Shown here: positions 16,367-24,796 of the stretch, piece by piece
Layout of the letters: each line of letters starts with the position of its first letter
Position numbering within the stretch: position 1 is the stretch's first letter
Assembly: GCA_039814715.1 (NCBI GenBank)
Contig: JBCCAR010000017.1
Span: 1-64,000 of the forward strand
Direction of reading: 5' to 3'
Source of the DNA: CAKZYD01 sp039814715
GTDB taxonomy: Bacteria; Pseudomonadota; Alphaproteobacteria; Sphingomonadales; CAKZYD01
DNA length: 64,000 nt
Position numbers and translations under genes: made by a program
The notes under the pieces: generated by a model
What the model was told of the DNA's origin: nothing
What the model saw: the letters and a program-made list of their open reading frames with translations, nothing else
The model's database searches: none

Positions 16367-17134
16367 ATGTCTGACAGTTATTTGCCAAAGGTCTTCGAAG
16401 GTTTTCCTGAACTTGCTGACAAGGCCGCAGCCTTGGAGGCCGGTCTGGCTGATTTACGTGCTGCCGTTGATACCGCCAAGGCCGCCGCCGCGCAGCAACC
16501 CGCCGTCGACCATGGCGCTCTTGAGGCTTTGGAACAAGAACGCGATGCGCTTCAGGCGCAAATTGCGTCTTTAGAGCCTGCCGAGCCAGCACAGGCGCCG
16601 AGCGCAAGCGAGGACCTGGCTGCCGCCCAAGATGAAGTCGCGCATTGGAAAGAGAAATATGACGCCCTCGCGGGTCGCTTCGACACGGAGCTTGAAGCCG
16701 CGAAGACCGGCGGCGTCGATCCAGAAGAGCTCAATCAGAAGAATACTCTGATCGCATCGCTGGAAGACGGCAAGGATAAAGCCGCAAGCGAGATCGCCCG
16801 GCTGGCAGCGGAATTGGCGTCCAGTAGAAGCAAGGCAGAGGCCGCCGAGCAACAACTAACGTCGCTAAATGACCAGCTGGCTGCCGTGCAGACAGATCTC
16901 AGCCAAGCAAGTGAGACGCGCGAGGCTGCAGACGTGCCTGACCTGACAGAAACGCTCGCGGCACTGGAAAACCAAGTTGCAGATCTTAATGCAGCCCTTA
17001 ATGCGAAAAACGAAGAGTTGGCGCAGGCCATCGCGACTGCCGACGCATCAGAAACTGCGCGCGTTAAAGCTGCAGCGCGCCTAAATGCGCTAATAGACAG
17101 CCTCAATGCAGCGCGGAGTTCAGGTGCTGCGTAA
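16367..17134 (+). CDS. Coiled-coil protein encoded upstream of ZapA
   Basis: A 255-residue, strongly acidic, Ala/Glu/Lys/Gln-rich protein without cysteine. Heptad-like spacing runs through nearly all of residues 15-250 (for example LAAAQDEVAHWKEKYDALA and LIASLEDGKDKAASEIARL). No signal peptide or membrane segment is seen. It is co-oriented with zapA, 19 bases upstream. Other alphaproteobacteria have a short coiled-coil gene (DUF4164-like) in this slot, and this one is much longer. A structural or cell-division role beside ZapA is inferred. Confidence 0.75.
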   Translation: MSDSYLPKVFEGFPELADKAAALEAGLADLRAAVDTAKAAAAQQPAVDHGALEALEQERDALQAQIASLEPAEPAQAPSASEDLAAAQDEVAHWKEKYDALAGRFDTELEAAKTGGVDPEELNQKNTLIASLEDGKDKAASEIARLAAELASSRSKAEAAEQQLTSLNDQLAAVQTDLSQASETREAADVPDLTETLAALENQVADLNAALNAKNEELAQAIATADASETARVKAAARLNALIDSLNAARSSGAA

Positions 17135-17153
17135 CCGGAGTAAGGAGTAGAAA

Positions 17154-17528
17154 ATGGCACAAGTCGTTGTTCATGTCGGAGGGCACGATTACCGCCTTGC
17201 TTGCCGCGATGGTGAAGAATCGCGGCTGGAAAAGCTTGGCCAATACCTCGACCGGAAGGCTGAGGACCTCCAGCAATCGCTTGGTCAAGTAACGGAAACG
17301 CGCTTGTTGCTCATGGCGGCCATTTTGGTAGTTGATGAGTTGCTTGAATTGCGCGAGCGTCAAGTCGAGAAGGAAGACGAAGAGGCAGATAGCGTTTTAG
17401 CAGCGCCCGCCCCATCGCCCGAACCAGAAGACATTGGCGTCAATCCAGACCAAGTCGATCAGCTGCTGAGTGATACCTTGGAAAAGATCACCGAGATGAC
17501 GCAAACACTCTCTCAAGCTGCTGCTTAA
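17154..17528 (+). CDS. zapA: Cell division protein ZapA
   Basis: A 124-residue ZapA-family protein. The N-terminal domain contains VVHVGGHDYRLACRDGEESRLEKLGQ, followed by the helical stalk RLLLMAAILVVDELLEL. ZapA binds FtsZ and bundles protofilaments at the Z ring. The C-terminal 45 residues are acidic and proline-rich, longer than in E. coli ZapA. AAGGAG lies 7 bases before the ATG. It is followed by 6S RNA and the 5-formyl-THF cyclo-ligase gene, the widely conserved zapA-ssrS-ygfA arrangement. Confidence 0.9.
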   Translation: MAQVVVHVGGHDYRLACRDGEESRLEKLGQYLDRKAEDLQQSLGQVTETRLLLMAAILVVDELLELRERQVEKEDEEADSVLAAPAPSPEPEDIGVNPDQVDQLLSDTLEKITEMTQTLSQAAA

Positions 17529-17572
17529 GCACTCTGGCTTGTTATTGCGGCCTCTAAAGCTTACGTATTGAA

Positions 17573-17735
17573 ACGACGGGTACTGCCCGGTGCGCGGACA
17601 CGATATCCCTGAGGCGATAAACACTACTACGGGAGCTGTCCCTGCCCAGACCCTGGTTTGTGGTACACGGCGCCCACCTGACGTTCTTGGCGTCAGAGGA
17701 CTCACGTCCAACCGGCCTCGGCGGTCCCGTCACCC
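17573..17735 (+). ncRNA. ssrS: 6S RNA
   Basis: The 228-bp gap between zapA and the cyclo-ligase gene is where 6S RNA is encoded in most proteobacteria. A long closing stem is visible: GACGGG (17575-17580) and downstream bases including GCGGAC pair with GTCC and CCCGTC (17726-17731) on the far side. A central open region around GGGAGCTGTCCCTGCC is flanked by imperfect stems. 6S RNA mimics an open promoter and sequesters the sigma-70 holoenzyme. The ends are estimated from the closing stem. Confidence 0.8.
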
Positions 17736-17756
17736 TCTCTTATTGCGTCAAACATC

Positions 17757-18338
17757 ATGACCATTGCCGATGATAAAGCAGCGTTAAGGGCGCAGATGCG
17801 CGCTGAGCGTCAAGTGCTTCTGCGCTCCGGGGCTGCGCCGGAGTTGGCTTGCCAGATTGGCCAGCATATTCTCGCATGGACAACCAAGCAAACCCCGCAG
17901 ACACTTGCGAGCTATTGCGCCATTGGCTCAGAGCCAGACATTACGTCGACACATACACAGATCGCAGGCCAAAACGGTTGGAGCTTAGCGTTGCCTGTCG
18001 TGCAGCCCGGTGAGGAATTGATGGTGTTCAAGGCATGGCGTGGTGGTGATGCAATTGTCCAAGGCCCGCATAAAACCCTTCAACCCGAGAGCAAGGCTCT
18101 AGAGGTACGCCCCCATACAGTTCTAATGCCGTTGCTGGCATTTGACCGCGCCGGCAGCAGGCTTGGCCAAGGCGGTGGCTATTATGACAGAGCGCTTACA
18201 GCCCTGCGCCAGACCCAGCCAGTGCTGGCCATAGGCGTTGCTTTTGCGTGCCAAGAAGTGACACAGGTGCCCACCGAGGCGCATGATGCAGCGCTGGACG
18301 CGGTGGTCACGGAGCACGGACTGCAGTATTCAACATAA
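17757..18338 (+). CDS. 5-formyltetrahydrofolate cyclo-ligase
   Basis: Converts 5-formyl-THF to 5,10-methenyl-THF with ATP. The 193-residue protein has the N-terminal KAALRAQMRAER, and the diagnostic phosphate loop LGQGGGYYDRAL lies near residue 136. There is no good Shine-Dalgarno before ATG 17757. Its position right after 6S RNA suggests it is expressed from a processed 6S read-through transcript, as for ygfA in E. coli (inference). Confidence 0.92.
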   Translation: MTIADDKAALRAQMRAERQVLLRSGAAPELACQIGQHILAWTTKQTPQTLASYCAIGSEPDITSTHTQIAGQNGWSLALPVVQPGEELMVFKAWRGGDAIVQGPHKTLQPESKALEVRPHTVLMPLLAFDRAGSRLGQGGGYYDRALTALRQTQPVLAIGVAFACQEVTQVPTEAHDAALDAVVTEHGLQYST

Positions 18339-18359
18339 GGTTTTCGAGAAAGAAGCTGT

Positions 18360-19181
18360 ATGCGAGTATTGTTTTTAGGGGATGTGGTGGGCCGTTCTGG
18401 CCGTATGGCGGCGGTAGACGCCATCCCAGACCTACGCCGCAACATGGCATTAGACTTTGTGGTTGTTAACGCTGAAAACGCAGCCGGCGGTTTTGGTCTG
18501 ACACAGGATATCTGTGAAGAGCTTTTCAGCGCGGGGGTCGATGTAATCACCAGCGGAAATCACATTTGGGATCAAAAGCAGTCTCACACCTATATCGAAG
18601 ACGAACCACGGGTCTTGCGGCCCATCAATTACCCAAGCTCAGCGCCTGGGCGCGGGCAGGGGATGTATGAAAGCAAAGCAGGACACCGTGTTTTAGTGAT
18701 CAACGCTATGGCCCGTGTGTTTATGGAGCCTTTGGAAGACCCTTTTGCAGGCATAGAGGCGGCGCTCGAAAGTGCACAAATCGGGGAAGACTGTGACTTT
18801 GCCTTAGTAGATTTTCATGGTGAAGCCACGTCCGAGAAAATGGCGATGGGGCACTTTGTAGATGGCCGCGCAACTTTGTGTGTGGGCACCCATTCCCATG
18901 TACCGACCGCCGATGCGCAGATTTTAGACGGCGGCACGGCCTATCAAACAGATGCGGGCATGTGCGGGGATTACAATTCCGTCATCGGCATGGACCCGCA
19001 GGAGCCGCTGCAGCGCTTCACGAAGAAAATTTCCAGCGGGCGCTTCATCCCAGCCCAGGGTCCTGCCACGCTGTGCGGTGTCTTGGTGGAAAGTGATAAT
19101 CGCACTGGGCTGGCCCAATCGATTGAGCCTGTGCGCGTTGGCGGGCGCCTTAAACAAAGCTATCCTGCATATTCTGCGTGA
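18360..19181 (+). CDS. YmdB family metallophosphoesterase
   Basis: A 273-residue calcineurin-like phosphoesterase of the YmdB type. Metal ligands are visible in LFLGDVVGRSGR (residues 4-15), NAENAAGGFG, SGNHIWDQK and THSHVPTADAQ. The family hydrolyses 2',3'-cyclic nucleotides, and Bacillus YmdB influences biofilm and sporulation programmes. It lies 21 bases after the cyclo-ligase gene and is probably co-transcribed. Confidence 0.9.
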   Translation: MRVLFLGDVVGRSGRMAAVDAIPDLRRNMALDFVVVNAENAAGGFGLTQDICEELFSAGVDVITSGNHIWDQKQSHTYIEDEPRVLRPINYPSSAPGRGQGMYESKAGHRVLVINAMARVFMEPLEDPFAGIEAALESAQIGEDCDFALVDFHGEATSEKMAMGHFVDGRATLCVGTHSHVPTADAQILDGGTAYQTDAGMCGDYNSVIGMDPQEPLQRFTKKISSGRFIPAQGPATLCGVLVESDNRTGLAQSIEPVRVGGRLKQSYPAYSA

Positions 19182-19228
19182 TCGAGGCTTGGCAAAACCT
19201 TCGCCAAGGCGCTAAGACACAGCGCAAC

Positions 19229-19243
19229 GTTCTCACCTCGTTC
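19229..19243 (+). promoter_or_regulatory. LexA (SOS) box upstream of yebC-ruvCAB
   Basis: GTTC-TCACCTC-GTTC is an exact match to the alphaproteobacterial LexA consensus GTTC-N7-GTTC, ending 23 bases before the yebC ATG. It predicts DNA-damage induction of the transcript carrying yebC, ruvC, ruvA and ruvB. Confidence 0.7.
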
Positions 19244-19266
19244 TAAAAACATATGGAGGCGACCCC

Positions 19267-20013
19267 ATGGCGGGCCATTCCAAATTTAAAAACATTATGC
19301 ACCGCAAAGGCGCGCAGGATGCCAAGCGCTCTAAGATTTTTTCAAAGCTCGCGCGCGAAGTCACGGTTGCCGCAAAGCTCGGCGGCCCTGATTCGGACGC
19401 CAACCCGCGGCTACGCTCAGCGATTGCGGCCGCTAAGGCGCAGTCCATGCCGAAAGATAACATCGAGCGCGCCATTGCGAAGTCGCAAAGCGGGGATGAC
19501 GAAAACTATGAAGAAATGCGCTATGAGGGCTTTGGACCTGGCGGCGTGTCTTTGATTGTAGAAGCGCTAACAGATAACCGCAATCGCACCGCGTCTGATG
19601 TGCGGACCATTTTCTCAAAGAATGGTGGGAATTTGGGTGAGACCGGCTCTGTGAACTATCTCTTTGAGCGCGTGGGCGAGATCGTTTTTCCAGCGTCAGC
19701 GGGCGATGCAGATACGGTCTTTGAAGCGGCGCTTGAAGCGGGTGCGGAGAATGTAGAATCCGATGAAGACTCGCATTTTATTTATACTGAAATGACGACT
19801 CTCAACGAGGTCACAAAGGCTTTGACCGATGCCCTTGAAGAGCCTGAAGGCTCAAAGCTGATCTGGAAGGCTGCGACGTTGATAGACGTCAATGCAGATC
19901 AAGCTGGGACACTCATGAAGCTGATTGATGCGCTTGAAGACAATGATGATGTTCAAGTCGTCTTCGGAAACTATGACGTCTCTGAGGATGTCATGGCGCA
20001 GTTGGAGACATAG
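19267..20013 (+). CDS. YebC/PmpR family protein
   Basis: A 248-residue cytosolic protein with the signature MAGHSKFKNIMHRKGAQDAKR at the start and YEGFGPGGVSLIVEALTDN centrally. Family members are DNA-binding regulators, and some ease ribosome stalling at proline stretches. GGAGG precedes the ATG. It sits directly after a LexA box and 5 bases before ruvC, so it is likely co-induced with the RuvABC resolvasome. Confidence 0.93.
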   Translation: MAGHSKFKNIMHRKGAQDAKRSKIFSKLAREVTVAAKLGGPDSDANPRLRSAIAAAKAQSMPKDNIERAIAKSQSGDDENYEEMRYEGFGPGGVSLIVEALTDNRNRTASDVRTIFSKNGGNLGETGSVNYLFERVGEIVFPASAGDADTVFEAALEAGAENVESDEDSHFIYTEMTTLNEVTKALTDALEEPEGSKLIWKAATLIDVNADQAGTLMKLIDALEDNDDVQVVFGNYDVSEDVMAQLET

Positions 20014-20018
20014 ACCCA

Positions 20019-20537
20019 TTGGCTCATCGGCGCATCATCGGGCTTGATCCTGGCCTCCAAGCGACGGGCTGGGGCATTGTTGAAAGCGATGGACTGCGCC
20101 TGCGCCATATTGCTCATGGGACGGTGCGCTCAGAAGCGTCCGATGATTTGGCTGATCGCCTGCTAATGCTGCATGATGGCCTGGCCGCAATCCTTGCCGA
20201 GCACGCGCCGGATGAAGCCGCGGTTGAAGAGACTTTTGTCAACAAAAACCCTGTGAGTACGCTCAAGCTCGGCCAGGCGCGCGGCGTGTGCCTTTTGGTT
20301 CCAGCCCTTGCCGGGCTCAGCGTCGCGGAATATGCGCCGAACCATATTAAGAAGGCGGTGGTGGGCGTGGGGCATGCCGGCAAGCAGCAAGTCGCCGCTA
20401 TGATTGCGACACTGCTGCCAGCAGTTCCGGTTTCCGGTGCAGACGCGATCGATGCCCTCGCGGTTGCCATATGCCATGCTCACCAGCGGGGTCCAGGTGC
20501 GCAGCGCCTCAAAAAAGCGGCAGGAGCGCATCGATGA
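20019..20537 (+). CDS. ruvC: Holliday junction endodeoxyribonuclease RuvC
   Basis: Resolves Holliday junctions by paired nicks. The 172-residue RNase H-fold protein has the first catalytic Asp in IIGLDPGLQATGWG (D10), glutamates in DEAAVEETFV, and the C-terminal acidic pair in DAIDALAVAICHA. The start is a TTG at 20019, 5 bases after the yebC stop. Its stop overlaps the ruvA ATG by 4 bases. Confidence 0.93.
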   Translation: MAHRRIIGLDPGLQATGWGIVESDGLRLRHIAHGTVRSEASDDLADRLLMLHDGLAAILAEHAPDEAAVEETFVNKNPVSTLKLGQARGVCLLVPALAGLSVAEYAPNHIKKAVVGVGHAGKQQVAAMIATLLPAVPVSGADAIDALAVAICHAHQRGPGAQRLKKAAGAHR

Positions 20538-21160
20538 TCGCATGGCTCAGCGGGCGCTTACAGTCCGTTCGCGATGACAGCTTGGTTTTGGATGTGAACG
20601 GAGTCGGCTATCATGTGTTCGTCTCTGGAAAGGTCCTCGCCTCGCTTCCTGCTGTCGGAGAGCGACTTGCCTTAGAAATCGAAACCCAGGTGCGCGAAGA
20701 TCACATCCACTTGTTTGGATTCGTAAGCGCAGCCGAGCTCAGCTGCTTTCAAATGCTCCTCTCCGTTCAAGGGGTTGGAGCCAAAGTTGGTCTTGCTATT
20801 TTGACCATCTTTAAACCAGATGAGTTGCTGATGGCGCTGTCCGCGAAAGACGCGAAAGCCTTGTCACGGGCAAATGGTGTTGGGCCAAAGCTAGCAAACC
20901 GCATTGCAAATGAGCTTTCAGATAAAGCTGGGGCATTGGCGCTGCCGCAACACAAGCCCCACCAATCAACGCCTGCGAATATGCCGGCGAAAGACAAGAC
21001 AGAGGCCACGAGCGCCGGGGACGCCGTCTCGGCGCTAACGAACTTAGGCTATGATCGCAGTCAAGCCTTCGCGGCGGTTCGCGGCGCGCAAGAAGCGCTT
21101 GGCGAGGGCGCCGATTTGAATGCCCTCATAACCGCCGCTCTTAAAACATTGGCGACCTAG
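20534..21160 (+). CDS. ruvA: Holliday junction branch migration protein RuvA
   Basis: A 208-residue protein that binds four-way junctions as a tetramer and loads RuvB. The N-terminal OB fold starts MIAWLSGRLQSVRDDSLVLDVNGVGYHVFV. Two helix-hairpin-helix motifs follow (VQGVGAKVGLAIL and ANGVGPKLANRIANEL). The C-terminal RuvB-binding domain holds ALTNLGYDRSQAFAAV. The start at 20534 is chosen from the conserved N-terminus and the ATGA overlap with ruvC. The stop abuts the ruvB ATG. Confidence 0.95.
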   Translation: MIAWLSGRLQSVRDDSLVLDVNGVGYHVFVSGKVLASLPAVGERLALEIETQVREDHIHLFGFVSAAELSCFQMLLSVQGVGAKVGLAILTIFKPDELLMALSAKDAKALSRANGVGPKLANRIANELSDKAGALALPQHKPHQSTPANMPAKDKTEATSAGDAVSALTNLGYDRSQAFAAVRGAQEALGEGADLNALITAALKTLAT

Positions 21161-22216
21161 ATGGATGAGAGCCCGCTCAATCCTATGCTGAACGCTGATG
21201 CAGGCGAAAGCGACACTGGCGAAACGTCGCTGCGGCCGCTGTATCTGCAAGATTTTACAGGCCAGCAGCAAGCCCGCGAGAACTTACGAATTTTCATTGA
21301 AGCAGCCCGCGCTAGGGCGGAAGCGATGGACCATGTTTTGTTTCACGGTCCGCCTGGTCTTGGCAAGACGACCCTGGCGCAGATTGTTGCGCGCGAGCTC
21401 GGCGTGAATTTTAAAGCGACCTCTGGTCCTGTAATTGCCAAATCAGGCGATCTGGCAGCTTTGCTAACGAACCTAGAAGAGCGCGATGTCCTCTTTATCG
21501 ATGAAATTCACCGGCTCAATCCTGCGGTTGAAGAAATCCTCTATCCAGCGATGGAAGATTATCAGCTCGATTTGATCATCGGGGAGGGCCCCGCCGCGCG
21601 GTCAGTACGTATTGATCTGCCGCCCTTTACGCTCATTGGCGCGACCACACGCTCAGGCCTCCTCACAACGCCGCTACGGGACCGGTTTGGTATTCCTGTG
21701 CGGCTGAATTTTTACACGGTCGATGAACTGGAGCGAGTCGTTTTACGCGGCGCGACCGTTCTCGATGTTGAGATGACCAAAGATGGAGCCCGCGAAATTG
21801 CCCGCCGGGCGCGCGGGACGCCCCGTATTGCTGGTCGATTGCTGAGGCGGGTCCGCGATTTTGCTGCGGTGTCAAGCGCGGGTAAAGTCAACGCAGACGT
21901 TGCCGATAGCGCGCTCACCCGGCTGGAGGTGGATCGCAACGGCCTCGATGCCATGGACCATCGCTACATGCGCTGCATTGGCGAGACCTATACAGGTGGT
22001 CCTGTGGGCATTGAAACATTGGCGGCTGCCCTAGCAGAGCCAAGGGATGCGATTGAAGATATTATTGAGCCATATTTGCTCCAAAACGCGTTTGTGCAGC
22101 GTACCCCGCGCGGGCGGATGCTTGGTCCGCGAGGTTGGTCAGCCATAGGGCTTGTGCCACCCAAGCAGCCGGTTGAGCAATCTGATCTTTTTGGCGGAGA
22201 GGGTGATGACGGATAG
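21161..22216 (+). CDS. ruvB: Holliday junction branch migration helicase RuvB
   Basis: A 351-residue AAA+ motor. Walker A is GPPGLGKT (63-70), Walker B is DVLFIDEIHRL, and sensor I is LIGATTRSGLLTTPLRDRFG. The C-terminal winged helix includes GRMLGPRGW. It begins immediately after the ruvA stop. Its last 11 bases overlap the thioesterase gene, which links the recombination genes with the tol operon. Confidence 0.97.
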   Translation: MDESPLNPMLNADAGESDTGETSLRPLYLQDFTGQQQARENLRIFIEAARARAEAMDHVLFHGPPGLGKTTLAQIVARELGVNFKATSGPVIAKSGDLAALLTNLEERDVLFIDEIHRLNPAVEEILYPAMEDYQLDLIIGEGPAARSVRIDLPPFTLIGATTRSGLLTTPLRDRFGIPVRLNFYTVDELERVVLRGATVLDVEMTKDGAREIARRARGTPRIAGRLLRRVRDFAAVSSAGKVNADVADSALTRLEVDRNGLDAMDHRYMRCIGETYTGGPVGIETLAAALAEPRDAIEDIIEPYLLQNAFVQRTPRGRMLGPRGWSAIGLVPPKQPVEQSDLFGGEGDDG

Positions 22217-22670
22217 TGCTCAAGAAGGATGGATAGACGATAAAATCCACCATTTCCCTCTGCGCATCTACTATCAAGATACCGATGTGTCTGGGATCGT
22301 TTATCACGCGCAATACCTGCATTTTTTTGAACGCGCACGGACCGAGTACCTGCGCTGTATTGGCATTAGCCAAAAGACGCTGGATCGTCGTGACCCAGAC
22401 ACTTACGCCGCTTTCGCCGTCCGTGATTTAAGCATGGAGTTCTTCCGGCCTGCGCAGCTCGACGATGCCCTCGTTGTTAAAACCAGCTTGCGACAATTAA
22501 AGGGCGTGAGTTGCACTTTGGAACAAGAAGTATGGCGCCAAAACGATCTTTTGGTGACGGGGCGGCTGCGTTTGGTCTTCCTGAGCGTTGACTTGCGTCC
22601 CAAACGCGTGCCAGTGCACATGCACCGCCTTTTTCGGGCCACATTAGTGGGGGACCAACCCACGCTTTAA
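22206..22670 (+). CDS. ybgC: Tol-Pal associated acyl-CoA thioesterase YbgC
   Basis: A 154-residue hotdog-fold thioesterase. The active-site region is RIYYQDTDVSGIVYHAQYLHFFERARTE, with the catalytic Asp and the Tyr-His pair typical of YbgC. It hydrolyses short-chain or acyl-ACP-linked thioesters and is usually encoded first in tol-pal operons. The start at 22206 (GGAGAGGGTG before it) overlaps the ruvB 3' end by 11 bases. An upstream in-frame ATG at 22152 would lie inside ruvB. Confidence 0.9.
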   Translation: MTDSAQEGWIDDKIHHFPLRIYYQDTDVSGIVYHAQYLHFFERARTEYLRCIGISQKTLDRRDPDTYAAFAVRDLSMEFFRPAQLDDALVVKTSLRQLKGVSCTLEQEVWRQNDLLVTGRLRLVFLSVDLRPKRVPVHMHRLFRATLVGDQPTL

Positions 22671-22704
22671 AGACGCACCAGATTAATCATTTTTGCGGGG
22701 CAGA

Positions 22705-23451
22705 ATGCAGCAAACACTTCAAAGCACATCACCAGCTGAAACAGCCGTCGTTGTCACTGACAATTTAGGCGGCGCCGTGCATGATATGACGCCCTGGGGC
22801 CTGTTCTTGCAGGCAGATATTGTGGTTCAGGTGGTCATGGTTTTGTTGCTGCTTGCTTCAGTCTGGTCATGGGGCATTATTTTAGATAAATGGCTTCGCT
22901 ACGGGCGCCTGCGCAGGCTTGCTGGCAAATTTGAAGATCAGTTTTACACGACTGAAACGCTGGATGAATTCAATCGGGCGATTTCTCGCCAAAAAACGCA
23001 CCCTTTTACAGAAGCGTTTGCTGCCGCGATGGAAGAATGGCAGCGCTCGGGCCAGGCTAAGGTGAATTTGGCGCAGGGCGGTGTTGGCATGCGCCTGGAT
23101 ACAATTATGCGCGTGACAGTCCAGCGTGAAATGCAGCGGCTGGAAAAGGGGTTAGGCTTTCTCGCGACAGTCGGATCCGTCGCGCCTTTCATCGGCTTGT
23201 TTGGAACCGTCTGGGGCATCATGAATGCCTTTACGTCCATTGCTGCCAGCCAGAATACCTCGCTTGCTGTTGTGGCCCCCGGCATTGCAGAAGCTCTTTT
23301 TGCAACAGCGCTCGGTCTGGTCGCGGCTATACCGGCTGTGACCGCTTATAATAAATTCAGTGCCGACCTGGATCGCTACGGGCAACGGCTCGATGGGTTT
23401 TGTGATGAACTGGCCGCCATCTTTTCGCGCCAACTTGACGCGCGCACTTGA
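22705..23451 (+). CDS. tolQ: Tol-Pal system protein TolQ
   Basis: An inner-membrane proton-channel subunit of the ExbB/TolQ family, 248 residues with three membrane helices. The first is near residues 35-58 (VVMVLLLLASVWSWGIILDKW). The last two contain the family motif GLFGTVWGIMNAF and GIAEALFATALGLVAAIPA. GGGG lies before ATG 22705. With TolR it drives TolA in outer-membrane constriction during division. Confidence 0.94.
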   Translation: MQQTLQSTSPAETAVVVTDNLGGAVHDMTPWGLFLQADIVVQVVMVLLLLASVWSWGIILDKWLRYGRLRRLAGKFEDQFYTTETLDEFNRAISRQKTHPFTEAFAAAMEEWQRSGQAKVNLAQGGVGMRLDTIMRVTVQREMQRLEKGLGFLATVGSVAPFIGLFGTVWGIMNAFTSIAASQNTSLAVVAPGIAEALFATALGLVAAIPAVTAYNKFSADLDRYGQRLDGFCDELAAIFSRQLDART

Positions 23452-23454
23452 GCC

Positions 23455-23913
23455 ATGGGGGCTTCCTTAAGACAATCAGGCGGGCGCGGTAAGGGAAGGC
23501 GCTATCGGCCTGTCGCGGAGATTAACGTGACGCCCTTTGTGGACGTTATGTTGGTGTTGCTCATCGTTTTCATGGTGACAGCGCCTTTGTTGACGCTCGC
23601 CGTGCCCCTCGATCTGCCGAAGGCCGACGCGCAATCCATGCCGGATGATTCCAAACCGCTGACCATCAGTATTGATGACGAAGGCTCAGTGTTTATTGAG
23701 GATGAAGCTGTGGAGATGGATGACCTGATACCCAAACTCACCGCCATTTTGGAAACCCGCAAAGGTGATGAGCGCATCTATGTGCGCGGCGATGAGGCCA
23801 TTGATTACGGCCGCATCATTGACGTTGTTTCGAGGGTGAATAAGAGCGGCTTTAACAAAGTCGCTTTGGTGACAAAGCCGGTGAACAGCCCATCCGAGAC
23901 TGCGGGGCCTTGA
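23455..23913 (+). CDS. tolR: Tol-Pal system protein TolR
   Basis: A 152-residue ExbD/TolR family protein. A basic N-terminal tail precedes a single membrane helix with the essential Asp (EINVTPFVDVMLVLLIVFMV; the Asp of FVDV), then a periplasmic dimer domain. It starts 3 bases after tolQ, and its stop overlaps the tolA ATG by one base. Confidence 0.95.
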   Translation: MGASLRQSGGRGKGRRYRPVAEINVTPFVDVMLVLLIVFMVTAPLLTLAVPLDLPKADAQSMPDDSKPLTISIDDEGSVFIEDEAVEMDDLIPKLTAILETRKGDERIYVRGDEAIDYGRIIDVVSRVNKSGFNKVALVTKPVNSPSETAGP

Positions 23914-24755
23914 TGAACCCCGGCGCGCTGTTTGGCTCCCTGACGCTGCACGCGCTCATCGTATTGGCGCTGTCGATCACACTCCCTTTGATGAACCCAC
24001 CTGAGGCTTTTGACATGCCGCCGGTGATTGCCGTCGACCTTGTCGCCATTGGGTCTGAAACAATCGTCAAAACCCCAGAGCCCGAAGAGCCTGCGCAAGA
24101 GGTGATTGACGAGGCACCTGTCGTACAGCCCAAAAAGGAGGCGCCGCCCGAGGACGTGGACGTAGCCGAACCCACGCTTAAAGAAGACGCGGCAGTGGCA
24201 CCTCAGGAAGCGGCGAAGCCAGAGCCTAAGGTAGAGGCCAAACCCGAGCCTGCAAAGAAAGAGACCCCCAAACCTGAACCAGAAGAAAAAGTGAATGAAA
24301 AAGAGACGTTGGCTGATCTTGCGCGGCTCATAGACCGCAGCAAAGAAGAAAAGGCTACGCCAGAAGACCTTGAAAACGATCTGTTTGCCAGCTTTGGCAA
24401 GACACGGCGTGCAAAAAGCCGTGATAGCCGCGAGCAAAGCATCAGCCTGACCGACGCTGCGCGCTCTCAGGTCGCAAAATGCTGGAATCTGCCCCTCGGC
24501 GGCAAGGATGTTCAATCCATGCGCGTGACGGTCAATGTCTTGCTCGCGCCCGATGGCGGGGTTGTTGGCGCTCCAACTCTGGACCCGGCCGATAAGCGGC
24601 GTATGCAGCGCTCTGATGAGACAACGTTCAATGCTTTTGCACTCAGCGCCTTGCGCGCGGTGCGGCGCTGTGCACCTTATAGCCTTCCCAAGGAGCGTTA
24701 TGAGGAATGGAAATCGCTTCGCCTTAATTTTGACCCGAGCCAGATGCTCAATTGA
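23913..24755 (+). CDS. tolA: Tol-Pal system protein TolA
   Basis: A 280-residue protein with an N-terminal membrane anchor (GSLTLHALIVLALSITLPL). The middle region (about 45-135) is rich in Pro, Glu, Ala and Lys. The compact C-terminal domain includes VAKCWNLPLGG and VRRCAPYSLP, typical of alphaproteobacterial TolA. It links the TolQR motor to TolB/Pal across the periplasm. The stop overlaps the region before tolB. Confidence 0.9.
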   Translation: MNPGALFGSLTLHALIVLALSITLPLMNPPEAFDMPPVIAVDLVAIGSETIVKTPEPEEPAQEVIDEAPVVQPKKEAPPEDVDVAEPTLKEDAAVAPQEAAKPEPKVEAKPEPAKKETPKPEPEEKVNEKETLADLARLIDRSKEEKATPEDLENDLFASFGKTRRAKSRDSREQSISLTDAARSQVAKCWNLPLGGKDVQSMRVTVNVLLAPDGGVVGAPTLDPADKRRMQRSDETTFNAFALSALRAVRRCAPYSLPKERYEEWKSLRLNFDPSQMLN

Positions 24756-24796
24756 TTTGGCAAGGATGGACCACGACCCTTATGCAAGTAGGTAAG

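Noticed and set aside
23805..24515. 236-codon minus-strand frame opposite tolR/tolA
   Set aside because: A Phe/Arg/Leu-rich mirror of the Glu/Lys/Pro-rich TolA linker; no independent signal.
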